NCBI GenBank assembly: GCA_027324025.1
Contig: DAHVYW010000078.1
Coordinates: 1 to 31,662 of the forward strand
Direction of reading: 5' to 3'
Length of the DNA: 31,662 bases
DNA from: JAJZQD01 sp021847735
GTDB lineage: Bacteria > Bacillota > Thermincolia > Thermincolales > UBA2595
Shown: positions 15,199-23,624 of the stretch, piece after piece
How positions within the stretch are numbered: the first letter of the stretch is position 1
Layout of the letters: every line of letters begins with the position of its first letter
Made by a program: the position numbers and the translations under genes
The notes under the pieces: model-generated
The model's database searches: none
Seen by the model: only the letters and a program-made list of their open reading frames with translations
What the model was told of the DNA's origin: nothing

Positions 15199-18100
15199 TT
15201 GCTTATTAAACGTTTATTAAAGAAGTCGGTAGCATGGACAACCATACTGGCAGTATTGCTTACTTTGGCCTGGCCTGCGGGGATTGTTCTGGGTCAAACC
15301 GAAATTTCCCGGACGAAAGAACCGGTGGCAGAAGGTGTTACCGTAGAGACAATAAATTTACAGACCGAAGAAGGCCCTCAGAATATTTATGTAATGACAA
15401 TAGACCTGTCAAACCAATACGTTAAAGTGGATACGATGGTGGGAGTCAACGGGATAATTACCAAAAACCAGACCGTCGGCAACATGGCCAAGGAAACAGG
15501 CGCAGTGGGAGCAATAAACGGGGACTTTTTTCAAATGAAAGAAGACGCTCCGATTGGCATAACAGTCAAGTCCGGGGAACTGGTTACTTCGCCGGCTCAA
15601 ACCAACAGCATGTATGGTTTCGGCCTAACCAGGGACAGCAGACCGATATTTACACTATTTGGTTTTCAGGGCACGGTAACTGCTCCGAGCGGTTTGCAGT
15701 ATCAGTTGTTCGGTATCAACAAGCCTACATATTTAACAGCTAAGGATACTAATTCGGACGCCAACCGTTTAAACATGTACACCCCGAGTTGGGGTCCCAA
15801 TAGCCGGGGCAGCCTGCCTGGCCTGACGGGGATGGTGGAAATGGTTGTGGAAAACGACCTTGTGAAAGAAATCCGGTCCGGCCAGCCCGGTACGCAAATT
15901 CCCCAAAACGGCTATGTCCTGGCAGGGCACGGGACCGCAGGACAGTACCTGACCGCCAACTTTAAAACCGGGGACAGTGTTCAGGTAAGTTACCAGGTAT
16001 CCCCTGAAAACGATAACCTCTCCGCAGCCATTGGGGGACAGGCCCTTCTGGTGCAAGACGGCCAACGTCACTGGTTCAGCAATAACATAACCGGAAATCA
16101 TGCCAGGTCGGCCATCGGCGCGTCCCAAGACGGGAAAACTCTATACCTGGTAGTTGTTGACGGGGGAAGTTCCAGTGCGGGTATGACTCAGGAAGAACTG
16201 GCCGATTACATGGTTTCCATCGGGGCTTGGACTGCCTTGAATTTCGACGGTGGGGGCTCTTCCACTATGGTAGCCAGGCACTTGGGTGACCAGTCCGTTT
16301 CCTTAATAAATAACCCGGTTTATAGTTCCCAAAGGTCCATACCTACGGGTATCGGGGTTTTTTCCAGCGCCCCCCAGGGGAATTTTGCCGGTTTGAAAGT
16401 CTCCGGACCTAAATACGTACTGGTTGCTACCAAGAAAGGTTATTCGGCCAAGGGTTATGACGAACATTATAACCCGTACAGCGTCAGCCCGGATGATCTC
16501 AGTTGGGAAATAAGTCCCGATTTGGGGACATTTCAAGGCAGTATTTTTACGGCAAAGCAAAGCGGGGACGGGATAGTAAAGGCTTCATATAGCGGTAAAA
16601 CTCAGGAGTATCCGGTTAAAGTCCTGGGCAGTAACGATATTTCCAAGGTTGAGGTGACACCGGCCAGTATTGCCGTTAATCCTGGTGATGCTGTTACGCT
16701 TTCTGTCAAGATTACCACTAAGCAGGGTGCGGTATTTGTTCTCCAGCCTGATGAATACGAACTGCAGGTAAAAGGCGATGTCGGGACAGTTGACGGTAAC
16801 AAGTTTACTGCTGCGGACCACACTGCTGTCGGAGAACTGGTGGCAAAAATTGATTCTACCTCGGCCTCGGTGAAAGTCAGCGTGGGTGGAACAGAGAAAC
16901 CCTTCTACGGATTTGAAAACGCCAAAGTTATGAACTTCAGGGGCTATCCTGTGAACGAGTCCCTGGGCAGTTTCCGGCTAACAAAGGCAAGTGAACCCAC
17001 CTTCCGGGGGGTGGGAGCAGCCAGACTGGAATATGATTTCACTAAAACAGCCAAAACAAGGGCGGCTTATGGAAACTTTGACGGTGGTTTAACACTGCCC
17101 GGACAACCGCTCGGTCTGGGGCTTTGGGCCCTAGGCGACGAAGGAAACGGACACTGGTTGAGGGCTAGAATAACGGATGCCAAAGGTACCGAAAAGCTTC
17201 TTGATTTCGCCCAGGATGTAAACTGGAAGGGCTGGAAGCATATTAAAGCAAACATTCCGGCAGATGTGAAACTCCCCGTGACCCTGACTGATATTTATCT
17301 TGTGGAAACGGACGGGGGATCGCAGGACAAAGGGGTTATATATTTTGACGAGTTATCAGTAATTGGCATTCCTACAGCGGAGGAACTAGGGAAACAACCT
17401 CCCGAGGCCCTTACTGCTCAAAAGGATGTGCTGCCTGCAACCCCGGTGTCGCTGAAATTGGGTTCCGATTTAGATTTAAGTTTCAATAACCCTGCCAAAT
17501 CAGCAACGTATTCTATCACGGCCCGGCAGGTCTGGGACACGGACCTTCCTACTCCGGGGTATAACCCGGTAATGCCGTTGTATGATATCACGGGCATGGC
17601 GAATGGGGATGATGCGGAACTGCTCACCGGACTGATGAAAATACAATTTAAAGTTCCGGACGCAACCAGTGTGAATAAAGCCCGGATACTGTTATGGGAC
17701 GAGGTAAAATACGGCTGGCAGCAAATCCCTGGTCTGGTGGATAAGGAGACCGGAACGATAACAGTGAAAACAAAGCATTTGGGTCTTTTTGCGCTGGCTG
17801 AAGACGCGCGGCCAATTCCCGTGTTTACCGATACCGGTTCAAGCTGGGCAAAAGACTTAATAAGCGACATGGCTGCCAAGAAAATTGTCAGCGGCTACCC
17901 TGACGGCAGGTTTTTACCCACAAAAGGTGTGACCAGGGCGGAATTTGTGACTCTCCTGGCCAATACCCTTGGGTGGGGCGCTGAAACTACCGGGGTTCGG
18001 TTTAAGGATGCCATACCTGACTGGGCACAGGGGAGTATAGCTGCCGCCGTTAACCACGGTGTTGTCAAGGGATATGATGATGGCACCTTCAAACCGGAGA

Positions 18101-18351
18101 AAGCGATTAACAGGGCAGAGATGGCTGTTATGATTGACAAGGCTCTTGGTCTGATAAATAGCAGCCAGTCGTCAAAATATTCGGATGCCAAAGCAATTCA
18201 GCCGTGGGCGGTTCAATCCGTTAGAAACACCAAAGTAGCCGGGGTTATGCAGGGGAGCAACAACAGGTTCAGGCCGAAAGATATCGCCAATAGAGGCGAA
18301 GCAACCGCCGTTATGGCCAAGATATTGGACTTTTACCTGCAAGCCCAGTAG
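15199..18351 (+). CDS. SLH-anchored phosphodiester glycosidase (NAGPA/DUF2233 family)
   Basis: A 1050-residue secreted surface protein. A signal peptide (hydrophobic SVAWTTILAVLLTLAWPAG, then VLGQ) is followed by a phosphodiester glycosidase domain (about residues 50-390). That domain has the family stretches INGDFFQ, HARSAIGAS and NFDGGGSSTMV. NAGPA-type enzymes cleave sugar-1-phosphate diesters, for example on wall glycopolymers. The middle (about 400-850) holds Ig-like/Big-type beta domains and a region starting FYGFENAKV that looks like a carbohydrate-binding fold. Three SLH domains from about residue 874 to the end (FTDTGSSWAKDLI, FKDAIPDWAQGSI, YSDAKAIQPWAVQ) should bind secondary wall polymer. 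The TTG at 15199 has AGGGAGAG upstream; a frame extension to 15145 has none. Confidence 0.92.
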   Translation: MLIKRLLKKSVAWTTILAVLLTLAWPAGIVLGQTEISRTKEPVAEGVTVETINLQTEEGPQNIYVMTIDLSNQYVKVDTMVGVNGIITKNQTVGNMAKETGAVGAINGDFFQMKEDAPIGITVKSGELVTSPAQTNSMYGFGLTRDSRPIFTLFGFQGTVTAPSGLQYQLFGINKPTYLTAKDTNSDANRLNMYTPSWGPNSRGSLPGLTGMVEMVVENDLVKEIRSGQPGTQIPQNGYVLAGHGTAGQYLTANFKTGDSVQVSYQVSPENDNLSAAIGGQALLVQDGQRHWFSNNITGNHARSAIGASQDGKTLYLVVVDGGSSSAGMTQEELADYMVSIGAWTALNFDGGGSSTMVARHLGDQSVSLINNPVYSSQRSIPTGIGVFSSAPQGNFAGLKVSGPKYVLVATKKGYSAKGYDEHYNPYSVSPDDLSWEISPDLGTFQGSIFTAKQSGDGIVKASYSGKTQEYPVKVLGSNDISKVEVTPASIAVNPGDAVTLSVKITTKQGAVFVLQPDEYELQVKGDVGTVDGNKFTAADHTAVGELVAKIDSTSASVKVSVGGTEKPFYGFENAKVMNFRGYPVNESLGSFRLTKASEPTFRGVGAARLEYDFTKTAKTRAAYGNFDGGLTLPGQPLGLGLWALGDEGNGHWLRARITDAKGTEKLLDFAQDVNWKGWKHIKANIPADVKLPVTLTDIYLVETDGGSQDKGVIYFDELSVIGIPTAEELGKQPPEALTAQKDVLPATPVSLKLGSDLDLSFNNPAKSATYSITARQVWDTDLPTPGYNPVMPLYDITGMANGDDAELLTGLMKIQFKVPDATSVNKARILLWDEVKYGWQQIPGLVDKETGTITVKTKHLGLFALAEDARPIPVFTDTGSSWAKDLISDMAAKKIVSGYPDGRFLPTKGVTRAEFVTLLANTLGWGAETTGVRFKDAIPDWAQGSIAAAVNHGVVKGYDDGTFKPEKAINRAEMAVMIDKALGLINSSQSSKYSDAKAIQPWAVQSVRNTKVAGVMQGSNNRFRPKDIANRGEATAVMAKILDFYLQAQ

Positions 18352-18400
18352 TCCCGGGCTGCGTATATTTAATATCAACTTTTAAAGGAGGTTCATTTAG

Positions 18401-18730
18401 ATGTACGTTTATGACCAGGCTCACGCTTTGGCCAAGGCAATCCGCGAGACAGACGAATATAAACTCGTCAAACAACGGAAAGACAAGGTCGAAAGCGATG
18501 ACATGCTCAAAAAAATGTTTACCGATTACCAGACAAAACAGTTCGAAATCCAAAAATCTGAGATTATGGGGCAGCCGGTGTCTGACGAAACAATACAGGC
18601 TTTTCGGCAGGTTCACGAAATTGTTTTGGCAAACCCCACGCTAAGAGAATTTATGGAAGCGGAGAACAGGTTTGGCACCATGATGGCTGACATTCAGAAG
18701 ATCCTGGTTGAAGGGTTAAGCCTCGGATAA
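18401..18730 (+). CDS. YlbF/YmcA family protein
   Basis: A 109-residue helical protein of the Com_YlbF (PF06133, YlbF/YmcA/YheA) family. In Bacillus, members form the Y-complex that affects RNase Y, competence, sporulation and biofilm formation. The pattern is YDQAHALAKAIRETDEYK, then a charged coiled coil and NPTLREFMEAENRFGTMM near the end. AAAGGAGG lies about 8 nt before the ATG. It sits 49 nt after the SLH glycosidase and 22 nt before the cysteine-cluster gene, so it may be co-transcribed with either. No cysteine cluster is present, unlike some Y-complex subunits. Confidence 0.85.
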   Translation: MYVYDQAHALAKAIRETDEYKLVKQRKDKVESDDMLKKMFTDYQTKQFEIQKSEIMGQPVSDETIQAFRQVHEIVLANPTLREFMEAENRFGTMMADIQKILVEGLSLG

Positions 18731-18752
18731 ACTTATTGTAGGGATGATTCAT

Positions 18753-19460
18753 TTGGACAGAGTTGAAGCGGTTCCTGTGCCCATAAAAGGGAGGGCCGGG
18801 TATAATATCCGGGTCAACGACCCGGAGGCAACTGTACAGGACTATATTGATGCCATTGAGCATTTTATTGAGGACAATGTTTGCTTCCGGTCCCGCATGC
18901 CAGAACTGGGTTCCTGTTTTGGATGTGAATTATGCTGCCAGGAACGCATTCCTGTTACCCTGATTGATACCTTCAACCTCACCGGTGAAAGCTTAAGGGA
19001 AACTGACACCGGTTTAAGGAAAACCATTGAAGAATCTCTCCATGTGTTTGTGGATGAGAGAGTCGTAGATATTACCCTGGGCTTGGATGATTCGGGCAGA
19101 TGCCGGTTTTTGGATAGTGAAAAGAAAATATGCAGGTCTTATCATAGAAGACCTTTGGTCTGCCGGACGTTTATTTGCTGCCCGTCAACCCGAACAGCCA
19201 AAGAGTTAAGGGCGGCAATCGTGAATTCGGGGGAAGACGAGTTAGTCAGGAAGTGGTTCAAATTAAAAGACAGAAACGGTTCATTGATAATTAATGAAGC
19301 TTCCTGCCCGCGGCCCATGGTCTCAGATTACACCAAAACTCCCTTCTACGGGGCGGTGGAATACAGGCAGGTCAAACTAAAGGACATTTGCTCACCCCTA
19401 CTTTGGAGCCAGCTAGTAATATCTGCCAAATCGGAGAAAAAAAAGAAGGTTTCGGACTAA
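18753..19460 (+). CDS. YkgJ-type cysteine cluster protein
   Basis: A 235-residue protein with the zinc/iron-chelating cysteine cluster domain (PF03692, YkgJ/UPF0153 type). The N-terminal cluster is CFGCELCCQE, followed by CRFLDSEKKICRSYHRRPLVCR and FICCPS, then a late Cys in ASCPRP. The family probably binds an Fe-S cluster or zinc; its physiological role is not established. The TTG at 18753 is preferred to the ATG at 18744, because the only ribosome-site-like string (AGGG, 18740-18743) abuts that ATG. The last residues run into a Lys-rich end. It is followed 80 nt later by a chemoreceptor gene on the same strand. Confidence 0.82.
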   Translation: MDRVEAVPVPIKGRAGYNIRVNDPEATVQDYIDAIEHFIEDNVCFRSRMPELGSCFGCELCCQERIPVTLIDTFNLTGESLRETDTGLRKTIEESLHVFVDERVVDITLGLDDSGRCRFLDSEKKICRSYHRRPLVCRTFICCPSTRTAKELRAAIVNSGEDELVRKWFKLKDRNGSLIINEASCPRPMVSDYTKTPFYGAVEYRQVKLKDICSPLLWSQLVISAKSEKKKKVSD

Positions 19461-19540
19461 GTTTGTCGAAACTTATAAATAAGTTTTTTCCACCCTTTGC
19501 TAGTTGTATTCGTATCCTGTCACAATACGGGGGGAACCTA

Positions 19541-21172
19541 ATGAACGGAGAAAGCAAGGTTAATGAAGAAAAACTTCTGCGAAGTGCAAAAGGGGCAGAA
19601 GTAACAATCCGGGCGAACGAACTGGCTGCCAGCTGCGGCCGGCTACTGGAACAAAACGGCGATTTGAAATACCACGAGAAGTCACTCCGCCGGCTTTTTG
19701 ACCAAAACCTCGGGGGTTTGGAGTACATCTTACTGGTGGATGACCACGGAAAGGCCCTTATCCATACGAACAGGCTCAGAGAGGGAATTTTGTTCCAAGA
19801 TGAAGTGGGCCTTAGAGCGGCCAGGACAACTGCGCCTTTACTGCAGGTATATTACCGTAATACGGGCGAGGTTATACTCGATGCGTCAACCCCCGTGAAT
19901 GTCAACGACCAAAAGGCCTATGCTATTCGGGTGGGGTTCGTAATCCGGGAAAAATCCCTCGGTTTCAAACTGGTAGCAGCTTTTATCAGTCCCATGATAT
20001 TGGCCGCGGTTTTATATTTTCTTAGAATACAGCCGTTTATTGTATTTGGCTCGGGGTTTGTGTGCAGTATAATTATAGCTTTTTTCGTAAAAGGCCGACT
20101 TTCCGATATCTCGGGTGCTGTTTTTGAAGGTACAAGGGCAATATCACAAGGAAACCTGACAAAGGTTGTAACCCCTAAATACCGGGATGAAATCGGACAG
20201 TTGGTATTTGAAACAAATAAAATGAGCCTCGGGTTAAGCTTAATTGTTAAGAAAATGCAGGATTTTGCCCTGCGGATCCGGTCGGCCAGCGAAGAACAGA
20301 GCTTCTCTATAGACCAGTTTAACAGTACATCAACTCAGATTGCCGCAAACACCCAGGACGTGGCCGGCGGCGCCCAAAACCAGCTTATCAGCATTAGTTC
20401 TGCCAAGAGATTCGGTGAGGATATAACTTCGGCTATTAGTAACATGGTGCGGTTCTCGAAGGAGGGCCTGCGGCATTCCGAGAACTCCCTGGCCAGGGCT
20501 GGCGAGGGCATGGTTAACCTAAGTGCATCTGAAGAACAAATGCATAAGATTCACCACTCCTTTGACCAGTCCGCTCAGGTTATTGAGGAACTGGCCGCGC
20601 AGTCATTCCAGGTTGAAAGGATTACCAATACCATTACAGAGATAGCACAGCAGACCAACCTACTGGCCCTCAACGCAGCTATAGAGGCCGCCAGAGCCGG
20701 TGAACACGGATGGGGTTTCGCCGTGGTAGCCGAGGAAGTTCGTTCGTTAGCGGAATCAACGGCGATATTTGCCAAAGAAATTAAAGATATTATCACCAAT
20801 AATATCCGAAAAACCTCGGAGGCAGTACAGGTTATGAGTTCCGGTGCCGGTGAAGTCGATAAAGGCAAGCGGGTTTTGGAGGATACTGTAGTTTCCATCA
20901 ACCTGATAATTGACAGCGCCAAACTCTTGTCGGCTCAATTGAAAACAATTTATGAAATGGCTTCAACCATTAGCGACCGGAGTGAAGTTCTTGTAAAGGA
21001 TTTGGACCATAGTCTTGAGATTGCCATGGAAACCGCCAAAGCATCGGAATCCATTACCGGAGCCACAGAGGAACAGGCGGCCACATCCCAATGTCTTGCC
21101 GCTGCTGCCCACGGCCTGGCGGAGGCAGCCATGGAGATGGAGCAGCTCGTCGACAGGTTTGTTGTTGAATAA
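19541..21172 (+). CDS. Methyl-accepting chemotaxis protein with N-terminal cytoplasmic sensor
   Basis: A 543-residue chemoreceptor. Unlike most, it has no membrane helix before its sensor. Residues 1 to about 130 (YILLVDDHGKALIHTNR and IRVGFVIREKS) look like a Cache/PAS-type ligand fold. They are followed by two close helices (LVAAFISPMILAAVLYFL and FIVFGSGFVCSIIIAFF) and a HAMP-like stretch (ISQGNLTKVV to DEIGQL). The C-terminal signalling domain has the conserved tip QQTNLLALNAAIEAARAGEH. Trp391 replaces the nearly invariant Arg in the following G-R-G-F motif (codon TGG at 20711). The ATG at 19541 has CGGGGGG upstream; the frame stays open to 19388 but overlaps the previous gene. Repeat copy C right after the stop may act as its terminator. 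Confidence 0.92.
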   Translation: MNGESKVNEEKLLRSAKGAEVTIRANELAASCGRLLEQNGDLKYHEKSLRRLFDQNLGGLEYILLVDDHGKALIHTNRLREGILFQDEVGLRAARTTAPLLQVYYRNTGEVILDASTPVNVNDQKAYAIRVGFVIREKSLGFKLVAAFISPMILAAVLYFLRIQPFIVFGSGFVCSIIIAFFVKGRLSDISGAVFEGTRAISQGNLTKVVTPKYRDEIGQLVFETNKMSLGLSLIVKKMQDFALRIRSASEEQSFSIDQFNSTSTQIAANTQDVAGGAQNQLISISSAKRFGEDITSAISNMVRFSKEGLRHSENSLARAGEGMVNLSASEEQMHKIHHSFDQSAQVIEELAAQSFQVERITNTITEIAQQTNLLALNAAIEAARAGEHGWGFAVVAEEVRSLAESTAIFAKEIKDIITNNIRKTSEAVQVMSSGAGEVDKGKRVLEDTVVSINLIIDSAKLLSAQLKTIYEMASTISDRSEVLVKDLDHSLEIAMETAKASESITGATEEQAATSQCLAAAAHGLAEAAMEMEQLVDRFVVE

Positions 21173-21193
21173 TAGACAGCCCAACTATAGGGG

Positions 21194-21317
21194 AAAAAGG
21201 AAGATGCAGGTATATTCCTCCGAGCGGCAACAACGCCGTTCGGCTAATCACTCCTTGCGGAGTGATTGGCCGACGACGTCAGACCGCTCTGCGGAACCCA
21301 CCTGCATCTTCCTTTTT
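21194..21317 (-). repeat. Structured intergenic repeat, copy C
   Basis: Positions 21194-21218 pair with 21293-21317. The outer arms AAAAAGGAAGATGCAGGT and ACCTGCATCTTCCTTTTT pair perfectly, and a T run continues on the plus strand to 21320, so this copy may terminate the chemoreceptor transcript. The inner hairpin GGCTAATCACTCC-TTGC-GGAGTGATTGGCC lies at 21242-21271. Read on the minus strand, the core matches copies A and D, with a GCAA tetraloop as in copy D. Confidence 0.85.
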
Positions 21318-21390
21318 TTTTCAAAAGACTGCCTTTTGATTCAATTGGGGAGGAAAATATAAGGTAACTGGTCATTTAGATGATTCATGT

Positions 21391-22647
21391 TTAGTTAATT
21401 TGGATTGTCCCACTTGAAGGTGAAAACACTTGTCCCTCGCCACTTGAAGAGGACGATGGCTGGTCTTCACCATCGGATGGGGTGTTATGCCCTGGACGCT
21501 CAGAAGGGGCAGGTGTTTGACCCTGCCCTTGCTTGTGATTGTCGCCCAAATTGGCATCATTACGTTCCCGGTCCTTTTCTTGATTATATTCCTTATTTTG
21601 TTCTTTTTCCGGTTCCCCTTTTTTGTCGGTTTCGTGCTTCACCTCTTTTGTATCGTTCCGGAACCCGTTCTCATCGTTTTCCCGGTTTATATTATTATCG
21701 GGGGATCTGTTTTTGCCAGTGTGCCGGTTATTACCTTCGTCCTGCTTAAGGATTGAGTCCTCGTTTTGATGTTTAGGATTATCTTTTTCCAGCCCGGTTT
21801 CATCGGTTTTTTCATCAATATTAGAGAATTCTCCGTGTTTGGTATCTTCCGGAGGGATATTGCTGCCCCGCGGGGGGATTTCCATTGATTTAATAATAAG
21901 TTTTTTGTTATTCGGTAAAAGTTTTATTTTATAAATGTTTACCAGTTGAGTTATGCTGTTTTCTTTTACCTGCTCAAGAGTTACCTTATCCCCAGAGGTA
22001 ACCGCATCCTTATACACTGCAAGTTTTCCGGTGGACAAACCCTTACCGGCCGCTTCGTTGCGGAGGGCAATATCGGTAGACAGGATTACAATCTTGATAT
22101 CCAGGTCCTTGTTTTGCACAGCGGTTTCCATGTTTTGAGCAAAACTGTCGTAGTTAATCTTGGCGGATGAGCTATTATTCAACGTTATTGTTGATAACAC
22201 GTAGTTTTTTTGACCGGGTTTCAGGTACCCTTCCTGGACGGCTTCTGCCATGATGGAGTTTATCGAGGTGTACAGTTCGGCATTCCGTACCTGAACTTTT
22301 GACAGTAACCTTTTCGCATCATCGTTTAACGGGTGTATACTTAATACTTTAAGGTTCTTATCCACTTCAAGCTCAACGCTCGGGTTGATATCGAGGGATA
22401 CGTAAGCAAAGGCTTCTGGAGCTGCCGCCTTTCGGAACAGACCGAACCCGAGCACAAGAATAAGCAGAGTGGCGACCATCAACGCCGGCTTCACGTAGTG
22501 GAACCAGTTAACAGTGCTAAACTCCGTCTCTGCTCCCACCCGGATGTTTCCATTACGGGGCAGGGGCACCCTATGGTAAGTCCCGTTTTTAGAAAGGACT
22601 ATACAATGTGTGTCTTTAAGTTTGACTACAATTCCCTTGTCTTTCAT
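21391..22647 (-). CDS. rsgI: Anti-sigma-I factor RsgI
   Basis: A 418-residue membrane anti-sigma factor that holds SigI inactive. An N-terminal RsgI domain (residues 1 to about 48, GIVVKLKDTHCIVLSKNGTY) faces the cytoplasm. One membrane helix (about 53-72, ALMVATLLILVLGFGLF) follows, then the outer juxtamembrane domain with YVSLDINPSVELEVD. In related RsgI proteins the Asn-Pro bond here is reported to self-cleave. From about residue 265 to the end the protein is a highly charged, Asn/Asp/Glu/Lys-rich disordered tail with no carbohydrate-binding module. The ATG at 22647 is chosen because AAAGG lies 9 nt upstream; the ATG at 22656 abuts it. The gene begins 13 nt after sigI, so the two form an operon. 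Confidence 0.92.
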   Translation of the reverse strand: MKDKGIVVKLKDTHCIVLSKNGTYHRVPLPRNGNIRVGAETEFSTVNWFHYVKPALMVATLLILVLGFGLFRKAAAPEAFAYVSLDINPSVELEVDKNLKVLSIHPLNDDAKRLLSKVQVRNAELYTSINSIMAEAVQEGYLKPGQKNYVLSTITLNNSSSAKINYDSFAQNMETAVQNKDLDIKIVILSTDIALRNEAAGKGLSTGKLAVYKDAVTSGDKVTLEQVKENSITQLVNIYKIKLLPNNKKLIIKSMEIPPRGSNIPPEDTKHGEFSNIDEKTDETGLEKDNPKHQNEDSILKQDEGNNRHTGKNRSPDNNINRENDENGFRNDTKEVKHETDKKGEPEKEQNKEYNQEKDRERNDANLGDNHKQGQGQTPAPSERPGHNTPSDGEDQPSSSSSGEGQVFSPSSGTIQIN

Positions 22648-22660
22648 AAGGAACATCCTT

Positions 22661-23389
22661 TCAGTTGGCCCCCAGGTTTATGTATGAACGCACATATGGA
22701 AACTCCATAGCATGGTGAATAACAAGAACCGTGGCGATAATAAACTTGCGGCCCCTTTCCAGGGTTTTCCGGTTGACTCCGGTGGAGAGAATCAGTTCAT
22801 TGATTGGGAGCTGTTTTTTGCTTAACACATAGTCTATCAGCTCTTTTTTTTCGGCCACACGCTTGGCCACCTGAAATAAGGTTTGGCGCGAGTCCATGTG
22901 CTTGGGCGATACCTCCACCAGTGACTCAAAATTAATCCCAAAGTTACCCAGCAGTTTTTCGAATTCCACCAGTTCGTCCTGTCTTTCGTCTTCGATGGTC
23001 CTGTCATTATAATTTTCCCAGGCGGCCTGGATTTCGGCCGGGCTTACTGTCTTTCCTTCGTCGGTTTGAGTTTCCAACGGGATTTCGACCTGTATTCGGG
23101 ACTCTTTGCGGAAATGGTCCTTCAGCCTGTTTTGAATCACTACCCTGGCGTAAGGCAAAAAGGGTACACGTTTGCCTGGGTCGTAAGAATCAATTGCTGA
23201 ATTAAACGCTATCAGGGCAATACTTAACTCATCCCGCTCTCCCCAATCAAGCGGGCGTTTGCAGAGGTTCATAGCAGTTTTGGCCACAAACGGTTTGTAT
23301 TCAAAGAGGAAATCTTCCCGGGCTTGCATATCTCCGGCCTGAATTCTAAGGATAGCCTGTAAGACTTTGCTGATACCTTCCGGGGTCAT
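22661..23389 (-). CDS. sigI: RNA polymerase sigma factor SigI
   Basis: A 242-residue sigma-70-family factor of the SigI group, used in heat and envelope or polysaccharide-sensing responses. Region 2 is visible as ARED-FLFEYKPFVAKTAMNL, then DELSIALIAFNSAIDSYD and FLPYARVVIQNRLKDHFRKE. The C-terminal SigI-specific domain has LPINELILSTGVNRKTLERGRKFI, its DNA-binding helix region. The length is typical. A GAGGTG site precedes the ATG. It is paired with rsgI, its anti-sigma factor, and the intergenic region upstream has an inverted repeat at 23446-23466. No clear SigI or SigA promoter could be assigned. Confidence 0.94.
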   Translation of the reverse strand: MTPEGISKVLQAILRIQAGDMQAREDFLFEYKPFVAKTAMNLCKRPLDWGERDELSIALIAFNSAIDSYDPGKRVPFLPYARVVIQNRLKDHFRKESRIQVEIPLETQTDEGKTVSPAEIQAAWENYNDRTIEDERQDELVEFEKLLGNFGINFESLVEVSPKHMDSRQTLFQVAKRVAEKKELIDYVLSKKQLPINELILSTGVNRKTLERGRKFIIATVLVIHHAMEFPYVRSYINLGAN

Positions 23390-23445
23390 GTTAACACCTC
23401 GTTACCTTTATATACGTGAGGGAAAAAATCTTTGTGAGGGTGTAC

Positions 23446-23466
23446 TTCGACAAAAACCTTGTCAAA
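23446..23466 (-). promoter_or_regulatory. Imperfect palindrome upstream of sigI
   Basis: TTCGACAA (23446-23453) and TTGTCAAA (23459-23466) form a 7-of-8 inverted repeat with a 5-nt spacer. It contains a minus-strand TTGACA, but no matching -10 was seen. Possible operator. Confidence 0.35.
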
Positions 23467-23555
23467 TCCTGTCCGATAAGGGAAATTGTGCGCAATATAA
23501 AACGTAAAAAATATCGAATGCATACCATATATAGTAAGTAGGGGCCGATAAGAGG

Positions 23556-23586
23556 CGGCTGGCGTTGTCAGCCGGACTATGCCGCC
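23556..23586 (+). promoter_or_regulatory. Leader hairpin of the patatin gene
   Basis: CGGCTG (23556-23561) pairs with CAGCCG (23569-23574). Alternatively GGCGGC (23554-23559) pairs with GCCGCC (23581-23586). The two structures exclude each other. No T run follows, so this is not a simple terminator. Confidence 0.35.
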
Positions 23587-23624
23587 CAACGGTTTCCGCT
23601 GTTAAATGTGAAGGAGGGTTTTTT

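Noticed and set aside
19388..19541. Upstream extension of the chemoreceptor
   Set aside because: It would overlap the previous gene by 73 bp and lacks a ribosome site, whereas ATG 19541 has CGGGGGG before it.
23390..23560. SigI-dependent promoter for sigI
   Set aside because: CCC-type -35 and CGWA-type -10 strings occur, but none with a convincing spacing; no call is made.
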